Shown here one piece after another: positions 1-12,273 of a stretch of DNA of 64,000 nucleotides. Below the pieces are notes generated by a model that did not search any database, was not told the origin of the DNA, and saw nothing but the letters and a program-made list of their open reading frames with translations. How positions within the stretch are numbered: position 1 is the first letter of the stretch; the number at the start of each line of letters is the position of its first letter. Both the position numbers and the translations under genes were made by a program. This stretch comes from Straminergon stramineum (taxonomy: Eukaryota; Streptophyta; Bryopsida; Hypnales; Calliergonaceae), in NCBI GenBank assembly GCA_963920665.1, contig OY987265.1, positions 22,387,001 to 22,451,000 on the forward strand. Direction: 5' to 3'.

Positions 1-709
1 TGTGCATACAGGTTTATTGTAACAGCTGAAACTAAGTGTCCGTGGCCTTATTGGTCTAACCTGATTTATACCAAAAGGGACTCCCTGAAATACGCCCTAC
101 TTATATGAGGTCGGTTGGGTCTTAGAAGACTGCGGATAGATAATAAAAGTTAAGAATTATGGATCAAAGCATGCAAGGTCATTTTCATCTCATTTCTTAA
201 ACTGAGTCCTCCTCGTATCTTTCTCTCTCTGTCTAGGTATATCTTTCCAATAGCTCTCACGAGTCGTTGCAAGCACTACTTTAGTCATATCGGGCACAAT
301 CTATGAATTGAGCTCTGCTCAGAAGGGGACTTTGTGGGGTTCTTTGTAACTCAAGTCGAGGTTCCAGCTTCTTCTGGTATTGAACATAGCTAGTTGAAAT
401 GAGAGCTTCTTATGCTAAATCTCAGAACTGGATAAGAATCGGTGATTGGGTTCAATTGTGACGTGACCACTGAAGCTTATCGGGGAGGAGAGCTAATTGA
501 TTAAGTTTCAAACGACTCTGGCCCCTTAGCCACGAAGTATCAGAGGTCAGGAATGAAAACGAATGAACTTCTTAGGTCAGTTATATTGATAACCACTCTG
601 TATGAAATTTAGAACCTAACAAATGACGAATCTCAGTTCCAAGTACCATTTCTGAGTTTTGTTTAATCTCATGGAATTGAATCGCAGGATGTGCCTGGCA
701 TTTTAATTT
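1..709. other. 5' edge, no gene recognised
   Basis: No long reading frame or recognisable motif was found. The sequence is less AT-rich than the spacers further on and may be the promoter or an unrecognised 5' exon region of the glycine-rich gene that follows. No clear TATA box or signal-peptide exon could be identified. Confidence 0.4.
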
Positions 710-1709
710 ATGTCTCGCGAAATTGATGTTTTGGTGGCGTGGTGGAGTGTTCAGGTGAAGACCAAGGGAAGGCCACCAGGTCCTCATGGTCACCATCACC
801 ACCCTTGTCCTGGTAATGGAGGGGACGGCCAAAGTGGGTCAGGAAGCAGTGGTGGAAAGGGCGGAGATGGGGGTGGTTGTGGAGGGGGACGAGGAGGACG
901 AGGTGGCGAAGGAGGTGGATCGGGAAGCCCTGGTGGAGATGGAGAAGATGGAGGCTATGGTGGTGACGGTGGGGATGGCGGGGATGGTGGTTGGGCAAAG
1001 GGCACCTATGCTCGAAGATCGCAGAAATTTTCCGTTTCTGAAGGTAATGTATCCAACCAACTCTCTTCTAGTTCCATCTCTTCCTTCGGAGATTAAATCA
1101 AGCATTGTACATGATGGAATTCTATTTGGTGCTTGTGCTTGTTGTTGAATTTTGATCTGTCCTTTTGGCACCTATTTCAAAACAGATCATGCTTTAAGGC
1201 TTATTTGTGCACTGCATGGATGTGTAGGTAATGTCAAAGGAAAGAAGGATGGCAACAATGGAGGCTGGGGAAATCCACCTCCCAGCCTCCAATTACCTCC
1301 AATGGCACTGTTCCCTCCAATGGTGAAGCTCCCTCCGTTGCCACAGTTTCCTCCTTTGGCTCCCTTCCCTCCTTTTCCAGGGAGTACGCCGGCATTCGTA
1401 TTCCCTCCTCCTCCGCCTCCTCCACCTCCCCCCCCAGTTGGAGGAGGAGGGAATACGAATGTTGGTGGCGGTGGAGGAGGAGGAGGAGGAAGTGGAAATA
1501 TATGCATTGGCTTTTGTCCAGGGCAAGGCGGAGGAGGTAATGGTGGTGGAAATGGAAATGGAAGTGGAAGTGGTAACGGTAACGGTAATGGAAATGGTAA
1601 CGGAAATGGTAACGGAAATGGAAATGGTAATGGTAATGGGCGAGGACGTGGTGGTGGGCGAGGACCTGGAGATGGGCGAGGACCTGGTGGTGGGTTTGTA
1701 CCCCCTTAG
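710..1709 (+). CDS. Glycine/proline-rich protein gene, two exons
   Basis: Two exons join in phase: 710-1043 ends in a codon split after one base before GTAATG, and 1228-1709 begins after TGTGTAG with the other two bases. The product is about 271 residues. Exon 1 encodes a His/Gly-rich part followed by GGDG-type repeats. Exon 2 encodes a block rich in PPM/PPL motifs, a run of 11 prolines, a Gly run, the motif GNICIGFCPGQ, then alternating Gly-Asn dipeptides and RGRGGGRGPG-type repeats, ending in FVPP and a stop. This composition resembles plant structural glycine-rich wall or RNA-binding-tail proteins, but no RNA-binding domain is seen and no family can be named. No signal peptide is visible from the ATG at 710, so an upstream exon may be missing. 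A good acceptor at 751-754 would make 755 an internal exon start in the same frame. The cluster mate at 12267-14321 shares the ICIG(F/Y)CPG motif. Confidence 0.55.
1393..1461 (+). repeat. Perfect 22-bp inverted repeat inside coding exon
   Basis: Arms at 1393-1414 and 1440-1461 are exact reverse complements, separated by 25 bases. The left arm encodes the start of the poly-Pro run and the right arm encodes poly-Gly, so Pro codons are literally antisense Gly codons. The transcript would form a strong hairpin. Confidence 0.9.
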
Positions 1710-1736
1710 CTAAGCCCCCTCTATCAGCTTGAAGGT

Positions 1737-1912
1737 TTGAGTAATAATTCCGTCTTCATTCAACCAAAAGGAGAACTCAATATGGAAATCACAATACTAC
1801 TCCTATCATGTGACTACCCTCACAAGTTTGAGGTCGAAGTCCTATGAGGCTGCTTACAGATAGTGCTCCAGTGCCTCTACCAAGTCCTGGAATGATGCAA
1901 GGCTTGTAGAGC
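1737..1912 (+). repeat. 3' flank duplicated near 14.9-15.1 kb
   Basis: The sequence after the stop codon, starting TTGAGTAATAATTCCGTC, is found again with small changes at 14913-15103. Both copies share long stretches such as AAGTCCTATGAGGCTGCTT and GGAATGATGCAAGGCTT. This shows that the glycine-rich locus was duplicated together with its 3' flank. Confidence 0.85.
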
Positions 1913-4900
1913 TAATTAATGCGAGCAGCCCCAATTGTGAGGCGTATTAGCACATCTATGCATTATTTTTTGGAAACATATGTAAAGGGTATTTGTAGTG
2001 TTTTTTGGTTTAGAACAAGAATACAGTAATTACAAAAAAGATGTAGGATTTGGTGTTCCTTAGGGATGGATTGCTATAGTTTGTAGGTCTTGGGTTTTGT
2101 GTTGACATAGTGTATGAGATGTTTAGGCTTGAAGTTTAAACTTCTCTACTTGTGAGAAGTAGGTATGGTATATCTCACTTGTGACTGACCAATGATGTTC
2201 TAATGAACTCCTTGAAGTCATGCATCACAAGGATATTATCTTTGTTTTTGGATGCCATTTCCTTTTCGGTTTGTGAGGTTGCCAATAGGGATAATTTGTA
2301 CCTCAAGTCACATACATAATGTAGTAAGTGACAACCATACAATTGTAGTAAATGATAGCCACTCAACTACAAAAAAAGTGAAAATGTACAAGAGTTGGCT
2401 AATGTTCTTTGTTTGTATTATATGTGTGATGTGTCCATTATTCTTTGTTTGTTTGTACAATATGAAAAATCACTATGAACTTATTAATGTAAAGATTGGA
2501 AACTTGATTAATGCAATGACATTCCCTTCTAATAACTTCTCTTATGTAATGTATTAAAAAGATCCTGGCCCCTTTGCTTTACAGAAGTTCTATTGTATCA
2601 ATGTTAGAAGTCTTAATTAATTTTATAAAGAAGAATGTGATTTCTTTGATTTGTACCTCAAAATGAAATAAAAAACTAGTAAGTATAAAAGAAAATCCAA
2701 TTATTTTGAATATTATCTTAGTGTACCTATATATGAAAATGAGTATTATGTGAGAAATTTGAGACAACTAGTTGATCTCAAGGCAACTTTAGCTTTGATC
2801 TTTGAGACACTTCTATTCTATTGTGGTTTAAAAAATATAATTTTTTTATTAATTTAATACATTAATAATTGTTATGACCTTCATATGGACAGATGAATTT
2901 CAATTTTCTAGTAATCCTTTGAAATCCTTGCAATGCTCCAAAATTTAGATATTTTAGAAAATTGTTTAGACTATTAGATTATTATGAATATATTTTTAGC
3001 TACAAATGAAAACTTCCATTAAATCCATATGAAATTAGAATTTTGGATAACATTGATTTTTATACAACTAAGATCATATGAACTTCATATCTCCATGAAG
3101 CTGAAATAGTTGACCCATTCCCACTAGACACTTCATTCATGGGAGTCTTTTAGACCAAAATTCACCTTTTCTTCTCAACTTCATATGACAAATGATTTGT
3201 TTTCTAATGAGTGGAAATAGATCCTTATGAGAGATTTTCACCACACATGGAAAAAATCCCCTCTAGAGTTGGCCAACAAGGAGTGTATGGGACCTTTATC
3301 TAAATTGTCTTCCAAACAATAGACTCCAACGATATTTTTGGTAAATTTTTAATAAATGATTTTATGCAAAAAAAAAAGGCAGCCCCCTAAATCACCTAAA
3401 AGTGTCCTACAATCCCCCCTTGAACCTCAATACATACTCTAGGAAGTAAAGATAACCTTCAGGGTTCCAAATCTACGTAAAATTGACAATTAAGGCACCA
3501 AATGGGGTTTAATTGATCCCTTAAAATCCATCACAAGAGACCATCACATGAATATGACAAATCTATGTGCATTGACCCAAATGAATTCACAATTCACCCT
3601 AAGTCTCAAGGTTTGAGACCACAACAATCATCCATTTCTTTTAGGTAAATCACACTTTTCTTTTTTCCATTTCATCATTCAAGCACCCAAACCCTAACTA
3701 TAACCTAATTTGGGTAGCACTTCCACACTTGCCTTAAAACCTAAAACAATTAGACTCAACCATCATGCACTCTCAATCACATCAACCACCCTAAACTCAA
3801 CAAATATTGCACTTACAACATTTTCTTTAACTATGTGCAATGAAAATTTCAATCATTCAATTATAATTTTGAAAAATTACATAAAATTTCCAATTGTGCT
3901 TCCTCCAAGGGGTAACAATCCTTCTTCCACAAAAACACTTGCCACTACCTCGTCTTTGTCCCAATGGGGCGAGCTTACACTTTTTGGAAATCTAACTTCA
4001 AGGCACACTACCCCTCCAAATTTTAGTTGATTCAAGTTTGTCATTCTCCCTTTGTTGCCCGCCAAAGTTGATAGTCTTCAATTGTTGCGGCAACTAACCT
4101 CCTTGCACAAAATTGGTTGCTCTGACTTGTCCTTGCTTTGAATTGGACAAGCCATAGCTTTTTGAAGAGCTAACTTTAAGGCACTCTACCCCTCCAAAAT
4201 TCAGCTCCATTTGATTCTCTATACTCCTACAATTAGCCGTTGAAGTTGGCAGTCCAATCTCACTCAAAATCCTCCACTCATTTTCAAGTCAATTTCCCAT
4301 CTAACCTAAAAACCTCCACTTTCACCCCTGTTTTTCCATAAAAAGGTGAAAACCTACTTGACAAATTGTTCTACATAGTTCCCTCTCATAGTCCCTAACA
4401 CTTCATGCTTGAAACACTCATAAAACGCAAATTGCTTCCCAAAAATACATGCACACAAAGTTGAAGAGAAATTAGAAGAGAGAGAGCTCCAAAACCTAAT
4501 TTTTTTTCTATATCAACTTCCCTAATAGACTAATCTTCATCACTGCTTTCGTCTACCCCTAATTTATTGTTAATTCTCTAAATTAGTGTAAAAGGCTCAA
4601 ATTAGTGCAAATCATCTTAAATTACTAGAAATGCGCTAATTTAGTGTAAACTACATTAATTTGATGTAATACCCCCTAAAGTATTGTTTTTTGTCCAATT
4701 TAGTGTTTTTACTACTATTTTATTGTTGCAGTAGTAGTTTTAAGTTTACAAACTTCTTTTGTGTTTTTCATAATTATTATTATTTTTTTAATTTACTTTT
4801 AGTTTCATTTCCGACTTCTCCACTTTTGTTTTCATTTTGGTTTTGCATTTTTAGTTCTCCTTTTGTCATCATTTTACCATTAGCCTAATTTGGTTACTCT

Positions 4901-6315
4901 ACCAAATCTTGCTAAACATCTTTTTAGTTTAAATCCCTATTTTTTTCCCAAAATTTCCTCTAATTTTCTCCTAATTGCATTTTCTAGCATCTCACCCTAA
5001 CCTCCCAAAGTTCCCATTGTTATTTAGTGAAAAACTCCTTAATTGATGATTGTAGTCTAATTTGGAGTACTGATACTTCCAAACTTGCAAATTTATGCCT
5101 AATGTATATATTTTTGGGCTTTTAAATGGTGAACTAGTGTGGTGGTTCACAATCATGCAAGGTCAAATGCTATTTACACTAATTCCACAGTTACCCCTAG
5201 AAGAATAGAGCCAATGACTATGAAACTCATTTTAATTAATTTTTCTTTATTAAGTCTATTTTTCAAATATTTTTGAGTGAAAATTACTTTATTTTATTTT
5301 TCAGAAATGAAATCACATGTCTCCTCTAAATCATTAAATTTTCAAATTTTCTTGGTGATGGTTTCAAATTACTATAATTTTTTGAAGAAAAAGTGAAGAA
5401 AACTATATCTAATTCAAAATTAGCTCAAAAAATAGGACTAATTATTCATAGGTGTATATTGTGGTGTATATTGTAGTGTAAAATAATTTTTTTATATAAT
5501 TATAAATAGAAAATGAATAGATTATGGTAATAGAATCAATGTTCCATACACAATAAAATGTTTGCTTTGAGAAATTTTTGAAAAGTTAAAATTAGAGGGA
5601 AAAATAGATTCAATAATCTTCTTTTCATTAGTTGGGTTCAAATTCCAAAAAGGTCATTTATACGTCTTAAATTCAAATCAAGAGCAAGGAGGTAGGAATT
5701 GCCAAAATATACTAGAAGGGCTTTCCTATGATCCATGGCAAACACTTCCTCAATTTTAGAAATTCTTGGATAACCCCTTAAGGCCCTTCTTATGTGTTAA
5801 CCTATAAAGGACAAACCTACCCAAGGGGCATAATTTTAGGGTTAAATCTGAAATTTATAGAGCTCTTGAATTTAAATGTCATAGAGCTTTTCCAACAACT
5901 ACAATTTTCTAATAATCTACATTTCATTCCTTTCTATTTTTCCCAAAATTGTTGCAATAATAATTTTTGTGACCTTTGGCAAGTAGCATCTTGGCAGTTC
6001 AAAATACAACATTGTAGATATTATGTACCAAATTTTTCTATGTATGAGCTTAAGGAGTATACTATTGATTAAACCATGATGTCTACCACCATCATCACCA
6101 ATTTTGCTTAAAAATTTGTACTATTTTAAATATTTTTGTAATGACTATGATTTTTGTAAATTAATCCTTTAAAAAATCATATTATTTAATTTTAATTCTT
6201 TTATTCTGAAAAATGAAGTCAAAGTTAAATTTTGGATATATATTACTACATGAAAAAAATATATGTAATTTTTGAGTGTGTATTTTAATATAGAAAATTA
6301 ATGAAGTTTGACCAA

Positions 6316-6316
<1 letters not shown>
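1913..6316. other. AT-rich spacer with decayed repeats, no gene
   Basis: Only short, unconvincing reading frames occur here and none shows a known domain. A diverged tandem duplication of about 180 bases is visible at roughly 3965-4253 (shared GGCACACTACCCCTCCAAA / GGCACTCTACCCCTCCAAA). Around 4560-4680 the phrase AATTAGTG recurs at short intervals. The remainder looks like old transposon and low-complexity DNA. Confidence 0.6.

Positions 6317-6379
<63 letters not shown>
6317..6379. repeat. (TA)n microsatellite
   Basis: An uninterrupted run of about 31 TA dinucleotides. Such tracts are prone to length change and to cruciform formation. Confidence 0.97.
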
Positions 6380-6383
<4 letters not shown>

Positions 6384-6518
6384 AGAAGTTCCATAGAGTT
6401 CTAATTAGCTTTTTTGTCATCCTAAAGCCACATTTGGGCTCCTCTAGCATTGTAGAGTAAGATGTGCCAATGTTTGAGGAAAACCATCGGTGTACAAAAA
6501 TAGTTGGTGGATATTTAA

Positions 6519-7443
6519 CCCCTAAAGTTCCTTGACTATGTTATCACCAAAACCCCTCAAAAACTGCCATTTCTAATACAAGTACCAAATTTTTGAAAAA
6601 TATAGTTTTTGGACACATGTAACCGTATGATCTTGTATTAAACTAGATTGAGAAGGTGTGGAAAAAATTTCAGAAAATTCCACCGTGTAGATTGCAAGAT
6701 ATTAGCATTTGAAGTGACAAAAATCATTTTTTGAGCCCTGTGAAAAAACGGGCAGCTGCACTTCACAAGGTCGCATTTGTATGAAAAAATGTCCAAAATG
6801 GTGGTGCTTCTTTGGATCCATTCTTCAAGGCAAGTTGGCTACATGCTTGAAAATTTTCAGATCATTTGGAATTGTGCAACATATAGGAAAAAAATAGTAA
6901 GTAGAAAGATGTAGAGAATGATTCAAAATACTAAATTGTTAACAATTTATTAATGAAATTGAAAAATCCCAATCCCAATGGTTGAAATGTTGTAATAAAA
7001 AATCTACATCTAATGATTTTATTTTTTTCAAAAAATATTGAAAATTGAGTTAAATAACGGTCTTCAAAGTTTATTTTAGAGTAGAGAATCCATACTTGCC
7101 CGCAAACTAAAACATCTCATAACTTTTGACTCATTGATCAAAATGGAATGATTCAAAGCTTTCTATGCATATATAAATCTAGAAAACCAATTTTAAATTT
7201 TTATTTTTGAAAAAAATGATTTTTTCAGATCTGCCCAGACTGCCCGAGTTGAGAAACAAACTACATATTAGGCTATAACTTTTGACTCATATTTCCGAAT
7301 GCCCTGAAATTTAGTGCACATGAAAGATATTCCTCGTCCACACCTTCTATTAAAGTTTGGGCCAAAAACATGGAAATCTCTAGTCACACGTACCTGCCCA
7401 AAAAAGTTATGTTGCCAAAAAACACACCTTGGTCCTTTAGGGG
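6519..7443. mobile_element. TTAA-flanked non-autonomous DNA element, copy A1
   Basis: The element begins CCCCTAAAG and ends CTTTAGGGG, immediately flanked by TTAA at 6515-6518 and 7444-7447. No further flanking direct repeat is seen, so TTAA is the likely target duplication, as in piggyBac-type elements. It has no coding capacity. Inside lies a segment containing TTGCAAGATATTAGCATTTG that is shared with copies at 10143-11088 and 57780-58679. Confidence 0.75.
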
Positions 7444-7447
7444 TTAA

Positions 7448-10138
7448 CTTGTTAGAGTTTAGCAGCTATGAATTTTGAATTGAAGACTAATACTCAAGTG
7501 TAGGGAGGGGGATATGTGTTTGGATAGGGTAATTAGGTGGATATCAATTTTGAGAAGGTTGTTGAAGTCTTGAAGTGATAGGAGATAGCCTCTATTCTTT
7601 GTTCTACTTTCCATCCTACTTGTTCCTATCATCACTCATAGGGTGTAGGTAATTTTAAACCCTCATGAGATTAGACTTTAAGCTATAGGAAGACTGTCTC
7701 AAGGTTTTTCTCCAAGCTATGAACCAACCATTGTTGTTCAAAATTTAAATAATAATAAAATTAAAATTAATTATTAACTATTATTATTATTTTAAAGAAG
7801 GAAAATTTTCATTAAATAAAATTCTTTGACATGGCAATCTCCCAATGACATAAGATATTTCATGTGGCAAAGTTTCCATGTTCCTTTTTGTCTGAGAACT
7901 TATTGTTCTGTTGAGGCTTGAAAAAACATCTAGTGGTTATTTCTTGCCCCTTTGCCATGCATTGTTGCTATAATATCGTTCTCCCTTGTGCTAGCTGTCC
8001 TTTGTGCCACTTTTCCTTGCACCAATTTTTGTCTTGCCCTTCTCTTGTATTGTTGTGATGTTGTATTTTTGGATGGACTCAGACCACCTCTCTTTGAATT
8101 TTTGAACCTACAAAGAAGATTTTCTTCCTATTCTTCATTTTCATTTTCAATTTGGTTCTTGTGGATTTATTTGAAATGGCAAAATGTCAAAGATCTATCT
8201 ATGATATACTCTTCAGGATTGGGATTAGTAAAGAGATTGTGGGCTTAGAAGTTGCTATGCCTAGTACTTCTTTTACTTCCACTCCAATTTTTTCCATTCC
8301 ACTCAATGACATTGAAAATGGCAATTTAGAATGGAAGGATGTTTGGTTTAATTGGTTTGAATTTAATAAGAATTTGGAAAAGGTTTTTTTGTAAGACATG
8401 CAAGAAGGAGGTGGTATATATACTAAGATACTAAAGGGTCAATGAATATTAAATTTACAACCTTGCAAGACCATACAAAAATAGTAGAACATTGGATTTT
8501 TTCATGGGCAAAACATGGTGGTCCAAAATCTTTGCCACAACCTAGTGCAATTGCAAATCGTAGTTGTGATGAAGTTGTCATGTCCTTTTTTAGGACTTCC
8601 TACTTCATGGGTAAGGAATGTTAGCCTTTCTATAAATTTTCTAGTTTGTCCAATATTCTTCGATCTTGTAATTCATCAATGACGTCAATATTGTATCACG
8701 ATGAAAATGTATGTGTGGATATGGTCTTTAGTATTTCTAGTGTAATTCAAAGACAAGTATTGCAAAGGCTTTAGATTTGAGTCCTATAGAGCAACTGAAT
8801 TAAAAAAGATAAACCTTTTCATGACCTCTATCCACTATGTAGGTCACCAAATTGACCTCACTACTCCTGAAACTTCAAAGAGCGTGTCTTGTAAAAATGT
8901 GACTATTGATGTTGATTCCATGTTGAATACTTTAGCTAGTTTTTGTTTGAATCATGACCTTTAGAAAAAAGGCTCTTTCAAGCCTTTCAAAATGAACTCC
9001 ATGATGCTTATAAATCCCCAAAATAGTATTACAAAATTTGTTGACTTTTTAGATGGCAAGCTATGACTACATCATGTGACTCTTTGAAGTCTTTTTGCAT
9101 GATACTCTACCTTCTTTGAATGATGGCTCTACTTCTTTGTTGCTTAGTTAATTGAGCAACCTCAAAGTCATATGCTTTATACTTCTTGGTTGACAATTTG
9201 CATGTGTTGTCAAAGTTGTCTGAAATTTTTCAAAGTAAAGTTGTTGACATTTCATCAATAGGATCTATTGTGAGGACAAAAATACTTTAAATAGATTGTA
9301 TTTTTTTTTGTCAATTTTGTGGTTGCCTTGTCATTTCAATTGCCAAAGTTGTACACTAAGGATGTGTGTGAGGCTTTGTATGTTAGGTTTGATGACAACA
9401 ATGTCATTGATGCATTTAAAATTCTTAATCATATTCACATGCCTCAAAGGCAAATTGGATTGAATTCTTGAGGTGTTGTGTAGTTGGACATTTTTTTGCA
9501 ACATCATGCACAAGAGAAATGGATAGGAGTAAATTTTTTACCCTTGATGGTGGATTCTACTACTTTTAAACAAAAATTATTTGCTTTCAAGTTGCAAGGG
9601 GTCATTAAGTGAATGGAAAGGACATTTAGAGACTTATGAGCTTCCACCGGTTGGAGACTCGTGCTAAAATTGAAGTATCCTAATCTACTAACCCTTGCAA
9701 AGATAGTGGATTGACACTATGTAAACATCACTACTTGTAAATATGAGTTCTCTATGTAGAATTCTTTAAAGATTTAGAATCAGAATAGCACAACAACCTT
9801 GAATTTGAAAAGAGTCATGCAAATCTCTATGGAAGGGCTAGAGAAAGATTTAGAATCAGAATAGCATGACAACTTTGAATTTGAAAAGTGTCATGCAAAT
9901 ATCTATAGAAGGGTTCGATTCTACACTTGTGGATGCCATCATTTGTTGTGGAAGAATGGCATGAAGTTTTGGTACTTGTTTACAAATCCAAAGAAGTACC
10001 TTGCAAGGATAGATGAAGATGTACTTGACTACTTGAAGAAGGCAAAAATCTCAAACTTGAAACTCTTTTTATGTTTTGCATCCTTCTTCAAACCACTCTC
10101 AACTCAATATTAGACAAGTTGGGTGGCCATTGTTCACC
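7448..10138. other. Spacer with degenerate coding-like remnants
   Basis: No intact gene is present. Around 8150-8640 there are short reading frames of apparently once-coding composition broken by stops, with no recognisable domain; they may derive from an old transposon. A diverged tandem repeat is annotated separately at 9768-9921. Confidence 0.45.
9768..9921. repeat. 77-bp tandem duplication
   Basis: Two adjacent units of about 77 bases each start AAAGATTTAGAATCAG (9768 and 9845) and continue through TTGAATTTGAAAAG and GTCATGCAAAT with few differences. Confidence 0.85.
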
Positions 10139-10142
10139 TTAA

Positions 10143-11088
10143 CCCCTACAGGTATTTGACTACGTTTTCACCAAAACCACTCCAAAATTGTCATCTCTAG
10201 TACAAGCACCAAATTTTAGGAAACATACATTTTTGGACAAATATAATTGTAGGATCCTGTAGTACGTTGGTTTGGAAAGATGCAGAAAAAATTTCAGAAA
10301 TTTCCACTGTTTGGATTGCAAGATATTAGCATTTGAAGTGACAAAAAGACATTTTTGGGCCTTGCGAAAATCCAAGCAGTTGCACTTGACAAGGTCAGAT
10401 CATTATGAAAAAATGTCCAAAATGGTTGTAACTCTTTGGATTCATTCTCCAAGTCGTGTTGGCTACATGCTTGAAAAAGTTTAGATCATTTGGAATTGTA
10501 CAACATATAGGAAAAAAATAGTAAGTTGAAAGAAATAGAAAATGATTCAAAATACTAAATTGTTAATAATTTATTTATGGAATTGAAAAATGCCAATCCC
10601 AATGGTTAAATTTTTGTAATAAACAATCTACACCTCACGTTTTTATTTTTTTTCCAAAAATATTAAAAATTAATTTAAATAAAGGTCTTCAAAGTTTATT
10701 TTAGAGTAGAGATTCTATTACTACCCACAAACTACCCACAACTAAAACTCTTCATAACTTTCATCTCATAAATCAAAATGGAATGATTCAAAGCTTTCCA
10801 TGAATATATAAATCAGGAAAATAAATTTCAAATTTTTATTTTAAAAAAAAGTGATTTTAAAAGAAGTTTTTATTGTTGCCTAGGTTGCCCACCAAGCAAT
10901 GAAAACAAAATATCATACAATAACTTTTTAACCATGTATTCAAAAGTTATGAAAATTTTTGGGTCTTAAAGCTACTCCTCGGGCACATGTTGCGTGAAAA
11001 TTTCAAAGAAAAAAATTAAAATTCCATTCGTAGTGAGCTACCCGAAATCGCTATGTTGCCAAAAAACACCGTTTGGTCCTTTAGGGGG
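10143..11088. mobile_element. TTAA-flanked non-autonomous DNA element, copy A2
   Basis: Begins CCCCTACAGG and ends CCTTTAGGGGG between TTAA at 10139-10142 and 11089-11092. It is alignable along most of its length with copy A1, including the shared CAAGATATTAGCATTTGAAG segment and the similar right end reading TTTGGTCCTTTAG. No coding region. Confidence 0.75.
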
Positions 11089-11092
11089 TTAA

Positions 11093-11739
11093 GAGCTATT
11101 GTAGGTTCAAATCCTACCAATGATATACTCAAGTCTTGAGTTAGTTTCAAAACTACTGTGTCTTTGAAAGAGGAGGATTGTAGACTTAGCAAATTTGAAT
11201 TTGAAGGAAAGTAGCAAGTGAGAATTTGATAAGCCTGAAGAAAATGAACAAAGAGATATTTGAGTTAATTGGAAAGCATGTGCAATGAGGGCCCAAGAGC
11301 TAGAATTTTAGAAAAACACTAGATGAAACTCCTTGGAGCACCCCAACTTGGTCTAATGGAGTTTGGTGTTGTGTTTCTTTTGTACTCTTTTTAGTTAAAC
11401 CTTCCACAAATTAGGGTTCACTTTATGATTAACTCTATTATTTACAAGGAGAGAATGGAATTGGTGTCTTCAGAAAAAACCTAGGCACTTTTGACAAAGA
11501 GGAGGCAAAGTATCAAGGCCGCTTAGAAAACTTCCAGAATGCTAAGTCGTGCCATTCTTGGGCGACAAATTACCCCATCATTCACTATTTATAGATAAAT
11601 TTGAGTACAAGATTCAATTTCTGGGTAGTCAGTAGCAATGGTGACCTTGCCAATGGCACTAGGAGAATTGCCAGGTGACCCCTGCCCTAAAGGGAAAATA
11701 TGAAGGGTTTTAGGGGTTCATTGGTCATGTTTTTTGGTT
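11093..11739. other. Spacer, no gene
   Basis: No domain or credible reading frame. A tRNA T-arm-like hairpin (GTAGG TTCAAAT CCTAC, near 11101-11117) occurs but lacks the rest of a tRNA. Confidence 0.5.
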
Positions 11740-12273
11740 TTATAAAATGTTAAAAAATGTTAGAACATTGGGCAGGCGGGCGGGACAATGTCCTTCGTTT
11801 GTTGGACAAAAGAAGCACTCACCCACCCGGTCATTCTTCCGGCAATGGGGACCAAGGTTGCCGCTGCTACAGGTGTTCCTCGATTTCCTTCTATTGCCTG
11901 GTGCAAGTGAGTGTGAATAGCAGTAGGACAAATTACAGCTCCCGTTCACAACAAGGAAATTGCAAGGAGAGCACAGTACTCTAAACCAGTACCCAATTTG
12001 GAAGGTTGCTAGAAAAAAAACACCTTTCCACTTCAACCAAGGCGGTGAATAAGCACAGTTACTAAATCTCATCTCCACCTCATCAAAGCTGCAAGACAAG
12101 GACGAAATCTCACCTCCACCACATCTCACGAAAAAGAGCTTCCCACATGGCTTGGGATAGTGGGCTCGCCATTCTGGGCTCATCTTGTCGTAAGATATAT
12201 ATAACTTAACGCAGCCAGGCATGAAAACCAGCTCAGTCTCATCTCCGCTGAAAATAGTTATTAGAAATGTCAA
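11740..12273 (-). other. Uncertain 177-codon Cys-rich reading frame
   Basis: A single open frame of 177 codons on the minus strand runs through the region just upstream of the plus-strand glycine-rich gene. The translation is rich in Cys and aromatic residues and shows no recognisable domain. It overlaps the presumed 5' region of the plus-strand gene by a few bases. It may be chance openness in a locally less AT-rich stretch. No splice or promoter evidence favours it. Confidence 0.15.

Noticed and set aside
786..1148. Alternative long frames through the glycine-rich exon on both strands
   Set aside because: They are shadows of purine-rich repeats; only the frame at 710 splices in phase to the second exon and keeps the Gly-rich composition and conserved motif.
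2252..2557. 101-codon frame with a hydrophobic stretch
   Set aside because: AT-rich low-complexity translation with no homologue I can recognise and no gene-like context.
6182..6394. 70-codon frame through the TA microsatellite
   Set aside because: The Tyr-Ile repeats are a product of the TA run and not a real protein.
11095..11125. tRNA T-arm-like sequence GTAGG TTCAAAT CCTAC
   Set aside because: No matching acceptor, D-arm or anticodon arm upstream, where the end of a transposable element lies.
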